Below are positions 25,223 through 33,343 of a stretch of 64,000 bases of DNA, one piece after another. Below the pieces are notes generated by a model. The model was not told the DNA's origin and did no database searches. It saw only the letters and a list, made by a program, of their open reading frames with translations. Numbering within the stretch: the stretch's first letter is position 1; each line of letters starts with the position of its first letter. This DNA is from Proteobacteria bacterium SG_bin6 (GTDB lineage: Bacteria > Pseudomonadota > Alphaproteobacteria > Sphingomonadales > Sphingomonadaceae): the NCBI GenBank assembly GCA_002083435.1, contig LWDJ01000002.1:100004-164003 (forward strand), read 5' to 3'. The translations under genes and the position numbers were made by a program.

Positions 25223-25542
25223 TATCGCGCTTCCTGCTGGCGGCGCGCCTCAGCCGCCTGGTCGGCCAGCGCGCGGCGAACTGCGGTGTCGTCGATTTCG
25301 ACCCCGGCGGCGGTCAGGTCGCCGAGCAGCTTGCGGATCACGTCCTCGTCGCCGGCTTCCTCGAAATCGGCCTGGACGACCGCTTTTGCATAAGCATCGG
25401 TTTCCTCGGGCGTCAGCTTCATCAGCTCCGCCGCCCAGTGCGCCACCAGCTTGTTGCGCCGCGCGGTGACGCGGAAGGCGATTTCCTCGTCGCGAGCATA
25501 TTTTGCCTCGAAGGCGCGTTCGCGATCGTCGAATGTCGTCAT
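25222..25542 (-). CDS. DUF1476 protein, zeta-type F1-ATPase inhibitor family
   Basis: A 106-aa all-helical protein, MTTFDDRERAFEAKYARDEE followed by RNKLVAHWAAELM and a C-terminal charged helix. It matches DUF1476. In Paracoccus this family is the zeta subunit, which blocks ATP hydrolysis by F1F0-ATP synthase through its N-terminal segment. In non-Paracoccus alphaproteobacteria the inhibitory strength varies, so function here is by family only. It heads a coupled trio with bolA and grx4. Confidence 0.9.
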   Translation of the reverse strand: MTTFDDRERAFEAKYARDEEIAFRVTARRNKLVAHWAAELMKLTPEETDAYAKAVVQADFEEAGDEDVIRKLLGDLTAAGVEIDDTAVRRALADQAAEARRQQEAR

Positions 25543-25725
25543 TCGGCATTCCCTGTTGTTGTGTCCCAGCGCGGCACCGTGGTCCCGCGCTGATAACGTC
25601 GATCTATGGCCGGATTATGCCAGCGCAGATAGTCCGCCCCCGAAAGCAAGGCAACCGGTCGCTTAAGCCTTCTTTCAGTGATGCTCGGCTATACGGCGCG
25701 ACATAATCCAGCCAGGATCATGTAG

Positions 25726-26016
25726 ATGGCGGTGTCGCTCAACTATCCAAGCCCGGTCAATGTCAACGGTTTCGCGTGCTGGAATTGTGGCGATGTCGCG
25801 ATGGCGAAGCGCGACATCGATCCCGCTCACCCCGCTTCCGGCCCGCACAACAAGAACGCGGCGAGCGACCCGAGCCGAAAGCCGCTCGACCATGCCAGGC
25901 TGGAAGCGGTGAAGCAGGCCGCTCAGCACGCGACGCAGGCAGTCGGCACCTACAGCGCGATCGGCGTGCAGCCGGTGCCCACCGCGCCGGGCGCGGCGTT
26001 CCAATTGCTCGCCTGA
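25726..26016 (+). CDS. Small CxxC protein of unknown function
   Basis: A 96-aa protein starting MAVSLNYPSPVNVNGFACWN. One Cys-x-x-Cys pair (CWNC) near residues 18-21 is followed by AKRDIDPAHPASGPHNKNAA and a helical Ala-rich region ending in a hydrophobic tail. Similar short proteins occur in other alphaproteobacteria to my recollection, without known role. AGGA precedes the ATG by about 10 bases. It is convergent with the quinone oxidoreductase gene (13 bases apart). The two Cys could bind metal as half of a site. Confidence 0.6.
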   Translation: MAVSLNYPSPVNVNGFACWNCGDVAMAKRDIDPAHPASGPHNKNAASDPSRKPLDHARLEAVKQAAQHATQAVGTYSAIGVQPVPTAPGAAFQLLA

Positions 26017-26029
26017 ACGACACGGTCGC

Positions 26030-27031
26030 CTAATCCGAGACCCGCACCACCAGCTTCCCGATCGCCTCGCGCGCGGCCATTTTGGCGATCGCCGCGCCGC
26101 CCTCGGCGAAGTCGAAAACCTGCGTCACCTTGGGCGCGATCTTGCCCGCCGCCCATAGTTCGAACAGGGTCGAGACGTGCTTGGCATTGGCCTGCGGATC
26201 GCGTGCGGCGAAGGCACCCCAGAACACGCCGCACACATCGCAGCTTTTCAATAGGGTCAGATTAAGCGGCAGGCGCGGGATACCGGCCGGGAAGCCGACC
26301 ACCAGATAGCGCCCCTCCCAGGCAATCGCGCGCAGGGCGGGCTCGGCGTAATCGCCGCCGACCGGATCGTAGATCACGTCCGCGCCGGCTTGGCCGACGG
26401 CGGCCTTGAACTGTTCGGAAAGCGCCTTGCTCGCGTCCTTGTCGAACGGCGCCCGGCCATAGATCAGCGTCGCGTCGGCACCGGCGTCGGCGGCGGCGCT
26501 CGCCTTGGCCGCGCTCGAGACGGCGGCGATCACCCGCGCGCCGAACGCCTTGCCCAGCTCGATCGCAGCGAGCCCTACCCCGCCCGCGGCGCCAAGCACG
26601 AGCAAGGTCTGCCCCGCCCGCAGCCGCCCGCGATCGAGCAGGGCGTGGATCGTCGTCGCATAGGTGAGCAGCAGGGCCGCCCCATCCTCGAAACTGCGCC
26701 CCTCGGGCAAGCGGTGGAGCGCGGCGGCGGGCACCGCAAACTTTTCGACCAGCCCACCATGCCCCACCGTCGCGAGCACGCGGTCGCCGGGCTGCCAGCC
26801 GATCACGCCCTCGCCAACGCTATCGATCACGCCCGCAATCTCGCCGCCGGGAGCGAAGGGACGCTGCGGGCGGAACTGATATTTGTCCTCGATGATCAGC
26901 ACATCGGGATAGTTGATCGCGCAAGCTTTCACCGCGACGATCACCTGACCGGGGCCGGCGACAGGATCGGGCAACTCGGCCAGTTGCAGCGTATCGGGAC
27001 CGCCCGGGGCGGTGGACAATAAGGCGCGCAT
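26030..27031 (-). CDS. NADPH:quinone oxidoreductase, zinc-free MDR family
   Basis: About 333 aa, medium-chain dehydrogenase/reductase fold. The N-terminal GroES-like domain has MRALLSTAPGGPDTLQL and INYPDVLIIEDKYQFRP. The Rossmann part has LLVLGAAGGVGLAAIELGKA near residues 144-163. Zinc-binding Cys are missing, so this is the QOR-like branch that reduces quinones or enones with NADPH; the substrate is unknown. The ATG at 27031 is set by a GGGGAGAG ribosome site; the frame is open further up but without family similarity. Confidence 0.88.
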   Translation of the reverse strand: MRALLSTAPGGPDTLQLAELPDPVAGPGQVIVAVKACAINYPDVLIIEDKYQFRPQRPFAPGGEIAGVIDSVGEGVIGWQPGDRVLATVGHGGLVEKFAVPAAALHRLPEGRSFEDGAALLLTYATTIHALLDRGRLRAGQTLLVLGAAGGVGLAAIELGKAFGARVIAAVSSAAKASAAADAGADATLIYGRAPFDKDASKALSEQFKAAVGQAGADVIYDPVGGDYAEPALRAIAWEGRYLVVGFPAGIPRLPLNLTLLKSCDVCGVFWGAFAARDPQANAKHVSTLFELWAAGKIAPKVTQVFDFAEGGAAIAKMAAREAIGKLVVRVSD

Positions 27032-27113
27032 CGCTCTCCCCTTGATGCTTTCGCCGCGCGGGCGGCGTCGGGAGAGCGTCTTGCCGCCTCGCGCGCGCTT
27101 CGTCCAGCCGGGC

Positions 27114-27239
27114 TTAACGGACGGGCGCGGGCAGGATCGTGCTCGGTTCAGCGGCGGCGCGCGGCGTGCTGCCCACCGCGAAGGCACAGGCGCCGCTCAA
27201 CAAGGTGCCGGCGGCCAGCAGCAGCAAGGCTCGTTTCAT
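27114..27239 (-). CDS. 41-aa exported peptide
   Basis: The frame MKRALLLLAAGTLLSGACAF runs for 41 codons. It has two basic residues, a hydrophobic core, and a possible cleavage after AFA; the single Cys (SGAC) is close to but not a good lipobox. A GGGGGA ribosome site lies 7 bases before the ATG. The mature part would be only about 20 residues, Pro/Ala-rich. It stands alone between folB and the quinone reductase. Real but very small, or a decayed exported protein. Confidence 0.45.
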   Translation of the reverse strand: MKRALLLLAAGTLLSGACAFAVGSTPRAAAEPSTILPAPVR

Positions 27240-27353
27240 CGCGAAATCCCCCAATCCCGGAACGGAGTATAGGGCGCGGGAATCCGTGGCGATAGTCCCC
27301 ATTAACCCTGTTGGTAGAATAACGGGGACCGCCCCGGGTTCCGCCCGCCGCGA

Positions 27354-27707
27354 TCAGCCGCGCTGTCGCTCTATCTCGCAGCCGATCCGGGCGTCGGGGT
27401 AGATGGCGGGCTTCATCGAGCGCACCCGCACACGCCACACGCGCGGATCGGCCAGCGCGAGCGCGGCGACCGCCTCGACCAGCGTTTCCTGTAGATCGAA
27501 ATGGCGGGCGGCGACCAGATCGCGGATGCCGGCGCGCAGGAAATCATAATCGACCACCGCCGCGATGTCGTCAGGCGGCGGTGCCGCGTAGCGGCAGTCC
27601 ATCCACACGCTCACCACCACCCGCTGCGGGGCGGCACGCTCCTCGGCATGGATGCCAAGCCCCATGTTCAGCTCGAGATTTTCGAGCGCGATGCGGTAAT
27701 CAGGCAT
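27354..27707 (-). CDS. folB: Dihydroneopterin aldolase
   Basis: Cleaves 7,8-dihydroneopterin to 6-hydroxymethyl-7,8-dihydropterin in folate synthesis. The 117-aa protein has LENLELNMGLGIHAEERAAP (with the active-site Glu), VDYDFLRAGIRDLV and the C-terminal KPAIYPDARIGCEIER strand. The motifs and length suit FolB. It overlaps the SDR gene by 8 bases and is the last of three coupled pterin genes. Confidence 0.9.
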   Translation of the reverse strand: MPDYRIALENLELNMGLGIHAEERAAPQRVVVSVWMDCRYAAPPPDDIAAVVDYDFLRAGIRDLVAARHFDLQETLVEAVAALALADPRVWRVRVRSMKPAIYPDARIGCEIERQRG

Positions 27708-28455
27708 CGGCGCCTCGCGTCGCGAACATCACGTCGCGGCGGCGCGGCAGGAAACGCTGGCCGCAATCGACGAACAGCGTCTGCCCGCGCACCGCCCGCG
27801 CGTCGAGCAGATAGGCGACCGCGTCCGCCACCGCCTCGGCGCGGACCGGGCGCGCGAGCAGGTTGCGGCGGGCAACTGCTTGATATTCGGCCTCGCTTTG
27901 GTCGAGGCTCGGCAGCGTGAGCCCCGGCGCGACCGCGTTCACCCGTACCCTGGGCCCCAGCGCCTGATCGAGCATCACGGTCGCGCCCGCCAGCGCGACC
28001 TTGGTGCAGCTATAGGCGAAGAAATCGGGGTTCAGATTGACGATCTTCTGATCGAGCAGGTTGACGACCGCGCCCTCCGCCAGATCGTCCTGGGCGGCGA
28101 GCGCCTCGGCGAGCAGGGCGGGCGCGGTCAGGTTGAGCGCGACGTGCGCCTCGATCAGCGCCGGATCGATCGCGCCGGGGGTGTCGAACTCGAACAGCGA
28201 GGCGTTGTTGACGATCGCCGCGATCGGCCCACCAAGCCCCGCCCGGGCAGCGCCGAGCAGCGCGGCGGCGGCGCCGGGCAACGCCAGGTCCTGCTCGAGC
28301 GCGACCGCGCCCGGCAAAACCGCTGCCAGCCCCTGCGCGGCAACGTCGGATCGGCAGTGATGGACAACCACCCGCCAGCCGCCCGCCGCCAGCCGGCGCG
28401 CGATCGCCGCGCCGATCCGCCGCGCGCCGCCGGTGACGATCGCGGTGCGGGTCAC
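27700..28455 (-). CDS. SDR oxidoreductase, pteridine-reductase-like
   Basis: Short-chain dehydrogenase of 251 aa. The nucleotide-binding motif is TGGARRIGAAIARRLA near residues 8-23; NNAS and the catalytic Tyr-x3-Lys in FAYSCTKVALAG follow. Placement between folE and folB, with a GTGA overlap of the folE stop, points to a pterin substrate. FolM-type dihydromonapterin or dihydrofolate reductases belong to this SDR branch, and VNNASLFEFD fits. That assignment is inference from context. Confidence 0.85.
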   Translation of the reverse strand: MTRTAIVTGGARRIGAAIARRLAAGGWRVVVHHCRSDVAAQGLAAVLPGAVALEQDLALPGAAAALLGAARAGLGGPIAAIVNNASLFEFDTPGAIDPALIEAHVALNLTAPALLAEALAAQDDLAEGAVVNLLDQKIVNLNPDFFAYSCTKVALAGATVMLDQALGPRVRVNAVAPGLTLPSLDQSEAEYQAVARRNLLARPVRAEAVADAVAYLLDARAVRGQTLFVDCGQRFLPRRRDVMFATRGADA

Positions 28456-29078
28456 TCGCGATACCCCATCAGCGACAGCACCTCCTTGCGGCTGCGCTCG
28501 TCGTCCTTGAACACCCCCATCATGCGGCTGGTGACCATGCCGACGCCGGGGGTGCGTACCCCGCGCGCGGTCATGCAGGCGTGGCTCGCCTCGATCACCA
28601 CCGCCACGCCCTGCGGGCGCAGGTTTTCCCAGATGCAATTGGCGACCTCCGCGGTCAGCCGTTCCTGCACCTGCAGCCGTCGGGCATAGCCGTGGAGCAC
28701 GCGCGCGAGCTTCGAGATGCCGACCACCCAGTTGCTCGGCAGATAGGCGATGTGCGCCTTGCCGATGATGGGAGCCATGTGGTGCTCGCAGTGCGACTGG
28801 AACGGAATGTCCTTCAGCAGCACGATCTCGTCATAGCCGCCCACTTCCTCGAAAATTCGGGACAGATGCTGGGCCGGATCGTCCTGATAGCCCTGGCAAT
28901 ATTCCTTCCACGCCCGCGCCACCCGCGCAGGGGTATCGCGCAGCCCCTCGCGCGTCGGATCGTCCCCCGCCCAGCGAATCAAGGTCCGGACGGCGGCTTC
29001 AACCTCCGGCGGCACCGGGATTTTTCGCGGCGGCGCCACCAGGTCGCCGGCGTCGCCATGGTCATCGAGTTCGTTCAT
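28452..29078 (-). CDS. folE: GTP cyclohydrolase I
   Basis: Converts GTP to 7,8-dihydroneopterin triphosphate. The 208-aa protein has the zinc and active-site motifs CEHHMAPIIGKAHIAYLP and GISKLARVLHGYARRLQVQE, then TARGVRTPG. The N-terminal 28 residues are polar and variable. It heads the operon folE-SDR-folB. The upstream region is shared with the divergent TonB receptor. Confidence 0.95.
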   Translation of the reverse strand: MNELDDHGDAGDLVAPPRKIPVPPEVEAAVRTLIRWAGDDPTREGLRDTPARVARAWKEYCQGYQDDPAQHLSRIFEEVGGYDEIVLLKDIPFQSHCEHHMAPIIGKAHIAYLPSNWVVGISKLARVLHGYARRLQVQERLTAEVANCIWENLRPQGVAVVIEASHACMTARGVRTPGVGMVTSRMMGVFKDDERSRKEVLSLMGYRE

Positions 29079-29216
29079 TCGCTCCCTCCTCGCCGCTCAC
29101 GTGATTCGGGATCGACGCTACGTCAACCGATCGCCGGCGCTTTTCAGCCCCGATTCGAAACTGTCTCATTCGAGCAACAATATCGCAGAGGTGCTGGAAA
29201 GCACGATGTTCAGGCG

Positions 29217-29231
29217 TTGACGCTGGCGTCA
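29217..29231. promoter_or_regulatory. Dyad overlapping a possible -35 upstream of the TonB receptor
   Basis: A perfect 6-bp dyad TGACGC-TG-GCGTCA at 29218-29231 overlaps a TTGACG at 29217-29222, about 90 bases before the receptor start at 29311 and 140 bases before folE. It could be an operator. No convincing -10 was found, so this is tentative. The remaining 230-bp intergenic region shows nothing else. Confidence 0.3.
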
Positions 29232-29310
29232 GCCGAGGGCTAATCGGATACCGTAACTTCAAATTGCGCCCGATTGCGTACAAACGCGGCGTGGGCTTGG
29301 GAGGGGATCG

Positions 29311-31914
29311 ATGAAGCAATTCCACCTGTTGGCGGCGGCCTCGACGCTGGCGATGTTCGCGGTGTCGCCCGCTTTCGCGCAAGCCGCCGCGCCGCAGACC
29401 GCGGACGACGCCGCGCAGTCCGCGCCGCAGGACGATGGCACGGGCTTCCAGGAAGACATCGTCGTCTCCGCGACCAAGACCGACAAGACGCTGCTCGATA
29501 CCCCGATTTCGGTCGATGTCGTCACCGGTGCCAAGATTCAGCAGAACCAGATCCGCGATCTGCTCGATCTGCAGCGCGTCACCCCCTCGCTGCGCGTCAA
29601 CCAGCTGCAAAGCTCGGCCAACACCAACTTCATCATCCGCGGCTATGGCAACGGCGCGAACAACGCCGGTATCGAGCCTTCGGTTGGCGTGTTCATCGAC
29701 GGCGTCTATCGCTCGCGCACCGCCGCGCAGATCAGCGACCTTCCCACCCCGCGGCTGAAGCGCGTCGAGGTGCTGCGCGGGCCGCAATCGACCCTGTTCG
29801 GCAAGAACGCATCGGCGGGCGTGATCAGCATCGTCACCGCCGAGCCGAGTTTCACCACGACCGGGTTCGCCGAGCTGACCTATGGCGCGTTCAACGAATT
29901 CATCGCCCGCGCCGATATCTCCGGCCCGATCAGCGAGACCGTCGCCTACGATATCTACAGCTATTACAACCGGCGTGATGGCTATTTCGAGGATCGCGGC
30001 ACGGGCGTCTCGGAAAATGGCCGCAATCGCTATGGCGGCCGCGCTCAATTGCTGTGGCAGCCCAACGCCGATGTTAAGTTCCGCCTGATCGGTGATTACG
30101 ACAAGATCGACGAAGTCTGCTGCGGCGTCGTCAACCTGGTCAACGGTCCGACCGGCGCGGTCGTCCAGGCGCTGGGTGGTCGGCTGATCCCGAACCAGCG
30201 CTTCCCCGACGCGGCGTTCTACAACTTCCCGTCGACCAACAACGTCCAGAACTATGGCGTGTCGCTGCAGACCGATTACACGCTCGACAAGTTCACGTTG
30301 CTGACGATCACCTCTTATCGTGAATCGCTGCTGCGGACCAATCAGGATTCGGACTTCACCAGCGCCGACCTGATCGGATCGAACCGCACCAACACGGACA
30401 TCAAGACCTTCACCAACGAGTTCCGTATCCAGTCGAATTTCGATGGGCCATTCAACTTCCTGCTCGGTAACTTCTATTTTAACGAGCGGATCCGGGTGAA
30501 TGACGGCCTGCGCTTCGGCCGCGATTTCCGCAACTACGCCAATGCGCTGGCGGGCGGCGCGATCTTCCCGACGGTCGAAACCGGCATTCTCGGCTTCCCG
30601 CCCGGAACCTTCTTTCAGGCCGGCCAGGGCCAGTTCAACGATTTCCGCTACAAGAACAGCGCCTATTCGTTCTTCGGCAATTTCGATCTCGAGCTGATCC
30701 GCGGCGTTACCGCGACCTTCGGCTTCAACTACACGATGGACGAGAAGTTCGTCTCGTCGGACAGCTTCACCACCGACACCTTCTCGACGCTCGATTTCGT
30801 TACCATCGGCAACGGCGTGATCCGCAACCAGGCGATCGCCACCAGTGTCGGCCAGGCGCTGGGCCTGCCGGCCGGTCGCCTCGCCACCGCGCAGCAGATC
30901 GGCCAGTTCGCCGCGTTGCAGCCAGCGATCTTCAATCAGATCAACGCGGGCGCGACCGCCTTCGCCAACGCCAACCAGAACAATCCGGCGGTGAACCCGC
31001 TGCTCGGGCTGCGGCCGCTGCAGTTCCTGCCGTCGTCGGTCAACTTCCCGAACGCGGTGGAGGCGGGCCGGACGCGCGACAGCAATTTCAGCTTCACCGC
31101 GCGCCTTGCCTGGAAGATCAACGACGAGGTCAGCACCTATGTGACCTATGCGCAGGGCTTCAAGGCATCGTCGTGGAACCTGTCGCGCGACTCGCGGCCG
31201 TTCGCGGCCGACCTGCCGGGCCTGCGCGCCGCCGGGCTGCTGGTGCCCAACCTGACGACCGGCACCCGCTTCGCCGGCCCCGAACTCGCCGACAATTTCG
31301 AAGGCGGCATCAAGGCCAAGTTCCGCCGCGTCGCGTTCAACCTCGCCGCTTTCTATCAGATCCTGCGCGGCTTCCAGTCGAACGTCTTCATCGGCACGGG
31401 CTTCGCGCTCAACAACGCCGGTCGCCAGTCGACCCACGGCTTCGAAGCCGATGTCAGCTGGAACCCGACCCGCGAGCTGACGCTGAACTATGCGATGACC
31501 TATCTCAGCCCGCGCTATGATCGCTTCCCGGGCGCGGCTGGCCCGAACGGCACCGTGGTCGATCTGTCGGGCACGCGCCCCTCGGGCATTCCGGACGTGA
31601 CCTTCACCGTTGGCGCGACCTTCAACAAGCCGCTCGCCAACGGCGATCGCATCATCCTGTCGAGCGACTTCCAGTATGACGCGCCGACCCAGAACAGCGA
31701 TCAGATTCCGGGCTTCCTGCGCGAGTTCCAGAACTGGAACGCGGCGTTCAGCTATCGCCTGAAGAACAATCTGGAACTGTCGGTGTTCGGGCGCAACATC
31801 CTCGATCAGCGCACGATCACCACGATCTTCCCGTCGGTCGCGCAGTCCGGCAGCGTTTCGGGCTATGCCAACCAGCCGCGCACCTATGGCGGCACGATCC
31901 GCTACACCTTCTGA
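29311..31914 (+). CDS. TonB-dependent outer-membrane receptor
   Basis: An 867-aa receptor. Signal peptide MKQFHLLAAASTLAMFAVSP ends near AFA-QA. A TonB box-like EDIVVSATKTDK sits at about residues 47-58. The plug follows (RVTPSLRVNQ, NFIIRGYG, VEVLRGPQSTLFGKNASAG), and the beta-barrel ends in GTIRYTF with the C-terminal Phe needed for assembly. The ligand is not known. Members of this group in sphingomonads import siderophores, vitamins or plant-derived carbohydrates and aromatics. Ribosome site GGGAGGGG. Stand-alone, followed by a strong terminator. Confidence 0.93.
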   Translation: MKQFHLLAAASTLAMFAVSPAFAQAAAPQTADDAAQSAPQDDGTGFQEDIVVSATKTDKTLLDTPISVDVVTGAKIQQNQIRDLLDLQRVTPSLRVNQLQSSANTNFIIRGYGNGANNAGIEPSVGVFIDGVYRSRTAAQISDLPTPRLKRVEVLRGPQSTLFGKNASAGVISIVTAEPSFTTTGFAELTYGAFNEFIARADISGPISETVAYDIYSYYNRRDGYFEDRGTGVSENGRNRYGGRAQLLWQPNADVKFRLIGDYDKIDEVCCGVVNLVNGPTGAVVQALGGRLIPNQRFPDAAFYNFPSTNNVQNYGVSLQTDYTLDKFTLLTITSYRESLLRTNQDSDFTSADLIGSNRTNTDIKTFTNEFRIQSNFDGPFNFLLGNFYFNERIRVNDGLRFGRDFRNYANALAGGAIFPTVETGILGFPPGTFFQAGQGQFNDFRYKNSAYSFFGNFDLELIRGVTATFGFNYTMDEKFVSSDSFTTDTFSTLDFVTIGNGVIRNQAIATSVGQALGLPAGRLATAQQIGQFAALQPAIFNQINAGATAFANANQNNPAVNPLLGLRPLQFLPSSVNFPNAVEAGRTRDSNFSFTARLAWKINDEVSTYVTYAQGFKASSWNLSRDSRPFAADLPGLRAAGLLVPNLTTGTRFAGPELADNFEGGIKAKFRRVAFNLAAFYQILRGFQSNVFIGTGFALNNAGRQSTHGFEADVSWNPTRELTLNYAMTYLSPRYDRFPGAAGPNGTVVDLSGTRPSGIPDVTFTVGATFNKPLANGDRIILSSDFQYDAPTQNSDQIPGFLREFQNWNAAFSYRLKNNLELSVFGRNILDQRTITTIFPSVAQSGSVSGYANQPRTYGGTIRYTF

Positions 31915-31955
31915 TCCCGGGCGCACCGGCGCCCCAACAGCCCAAGAGGGAGGAG

Positions 31956-31982
31956 CCCCCGGCGATCGCGCCGGGGGTTTTT
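31956..31982 (+). terminator. Rho-independent terminator after the TonB receptor
   Basis: Stem CCCCCGGCG (31956-31964) with CGCCGGGGG (31969-31977), a 4-base loop, then five T. It sits 42 bases after the receptor stop. Confidence 0.9.
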
Positions 31983-32000
31983 CATTGGTGGGGGGCCTGA

Positions 32001-32096
32001 CGTCGACCCACCCCCAACCCCTCCCTTTCAGGGACGGGAGCTGCTCGTTGACTGGCGTTGAGCCCCTCCCTGCCAGGGAGGGGTTGGGGTGGGTGG
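32001..32096. repeat. Inverted pair of G/C-rich palindromic repeats
   Basis: Two copies in opposite orientation. The left copy (about 32008-32037) is ACCCCCAACCCCTCCCTTT-like. The right copy (about 32061-32096) has a perfect hairpin, CCCCTCCCT (32063-32071) and AGGGAGGGG (32075-32083), followed by TTGGGGTGGGTGG. The same family occurs at 54464-54497 and 54978-55000. The head-to-head arrangement is like bacterial interspersed mosaic elements. Confidence 0.75.
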
Positions 32097-32115
32097 CAGC
32101 GGCGCGAACCGTTCG

Positions 32116-32952
32116 CTACCCCTTCAGCCGCGCCGCGTGCCAGGCGACATGCTCGGCCAGGAAGGTCGAGACGAAATAATAGCTGTGATCATAGCCCGGC
32201 TGCCGGCGCAGCGTGAGCGGGATGCCGGCCGCCGCGCAGGCCGCCTCCAGTCGTTCGGGCTTGAGCTGTTCGGCGAGGAAGGTGTCGTCCGCTCCCTGAT
32301 CGACCAGCAGCTCGGGCAGCCGTGCGCCGTCCTCGATCAGCGCGCAGGCATCATAGGCCCGCCATGCCGTACGATCCTCGCCCAGATAGCCGCCCAGCGC
32401 CTTGTGCCCCCAGGGGCAGTCGCTCGGCGCGCAGATCGGCGCGAAGGCGCTGACGCTCTTGAAACGGCACGGGTTGCGCAAAGCGATGGTGAGCGCGCCG
32501 TGCCCGCCCATCGAATGGCCGGTGATGCCTTGGGCGCCCAGATCGACCGGGAAGTGCGCGGCGATCAGCGCGGGCAATTCCTGCTCGATATAGCGCCGCA
32601 TCCGGAAATGCGGCGCCCAGGGGGCCTCGGTCGCGTCGACGTAGAAGCCCGCGCCCTGCCCCATGTCATAGGCCGGATCGTCGGCCACGTCCGCGCCGCG
32701 CGGCGAGGTGTCGGGCGCGACAAAGATCACCCCCTGCTCGGCGCAGGCGCGGCGATACTCGCCCTTTTCGGTGACATTGGCATGGGTACAGGTGAGGCCG
32801 GAGAGATACCACAGCACCGGCAGCCGCGCGCCTGCGTCGTGCGGCGGGACGAACACCGAGAAGGTCATCGCCGTCCCCGTCGCGCTGGAGGCGTGGCGAT
32901 AGACGCCCTGCACGCCGCCAAAGGCGCGCGCGGTGGCGAGCGTTTCGATCAC
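32116..32952 (-). CDS. fghA: S-formylglutathione hydrolase
   Basis: Serine esterase (esterase D family), 278 aa, that hydrolyses S-formylglutathione to formate and glutathione, the last step of glutathione-dependent formaldehyde oxidation. Nucleophile Ser is in GHSMGGHGALTIAL; LVDQGADDTFL supplies the Asp and GYDHSYYF the His. YLSGLTCTHANVTEKGEYRR is a family hallmark. GTG at 32952 overlaps the VOC stop as GTGA. Third gene of adhC-VOC-fghA. Confidence 0.95.
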   Translation of the reverse strand: MIETLATARAFGGVQGVYRHASSATGTAMTFSVFVPPHDAGARLPVLWYLSGLTCTHANVTEKGEYRRACAEQGVIFVAPDTSPRGADVADDPAYDMGQGAGFYVDATEAPWAPHFRMRRYIEQELPALIAAHFPVDLGAQGITGHSMGGHGALTIALRNPCRFKSVSAFAPICAPSDCPWGHKALGGYLGEDRTAWRAYDACALIEDGARLPELLVDQGADDTFLAEQLKPERLEAACAAAGIPLTLRRQPGYDHSYYFVSTFLAEHVAWHAARLKG

Positions 32953-33329
32953 GCCGGCAGCCTGTGCATCACGCACAGCTTGTTGCCCGCCGGATCGCGC
33001 AGATACGCCATATAGACCGCGCCGAGCGAGGCCTGGCGGATGCCCGGCGGGTCTTCGCAAGGCGTGCCGCCGGCGGCGAGCCCCGCTTCGTGCCAGGCAT
33101 CGACCTGTTCGGGGCTGTCGCCCAGGATGCTGATCGTCATGCCGTTGCCCGGGGTCGCCGCCTCGCCATTGATCGGCTTGGTGATCGCGAGGCGCGATCC
33201 CTTGTGGTGATAGAAATAGCGCCCGCGATGCTCGCGCGCCGGCTCGCCGCCGAGCGCCGCCATCGTCGCGTCGTAGAACGCCTTGGAGGCGTCGATATCG
33301 TTCGCGCCAACCATCACATGAGTGAACAT
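32949..33329 (-). CDS. VOC-family (glyoxalase-like) protein
   Basis: A 126-aa vicinal-oxygen-chelate fold protein: MFTHVMVGANDIDASKAFYD at the start, FYHHKGSRLAITKP, and AVYMAYLRDPAGNKLCVMHR at the end, with His, Glu-type metal ligands in two halves. It lies between class III ADH and fghA and is coupled to fghA, so it may act on a glutathione adduct such as S-hydroxymethylglutathione formation. That is inference; many VOC proteins have other roles. Confidence 0.85.
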   Translation of the reverse strand: MFTHVMVGANDIDASKAFYDATMAALGGEPAREHRGRYFYHHKGSRLAITKPINGEAATPGNGMTISILGDSPEQVDAWHEAGLAAGGTPCEDPPGIRQASLGAVYMAYLRDPAGNKLCVMHRLPA

Positions 33330-33343
33330 CGCCTGCTCCCTGT

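Noticed and set aside
29062..31926. A 954-codon open frame on the minus strand opposite the first TonB receptor
   Set aside because: High-GC mirror frame. The plus strand has a signal peptide, plug motifs and C-terminal Phe; the minus translation is Arg/Gln/Asp-rich with no domain.
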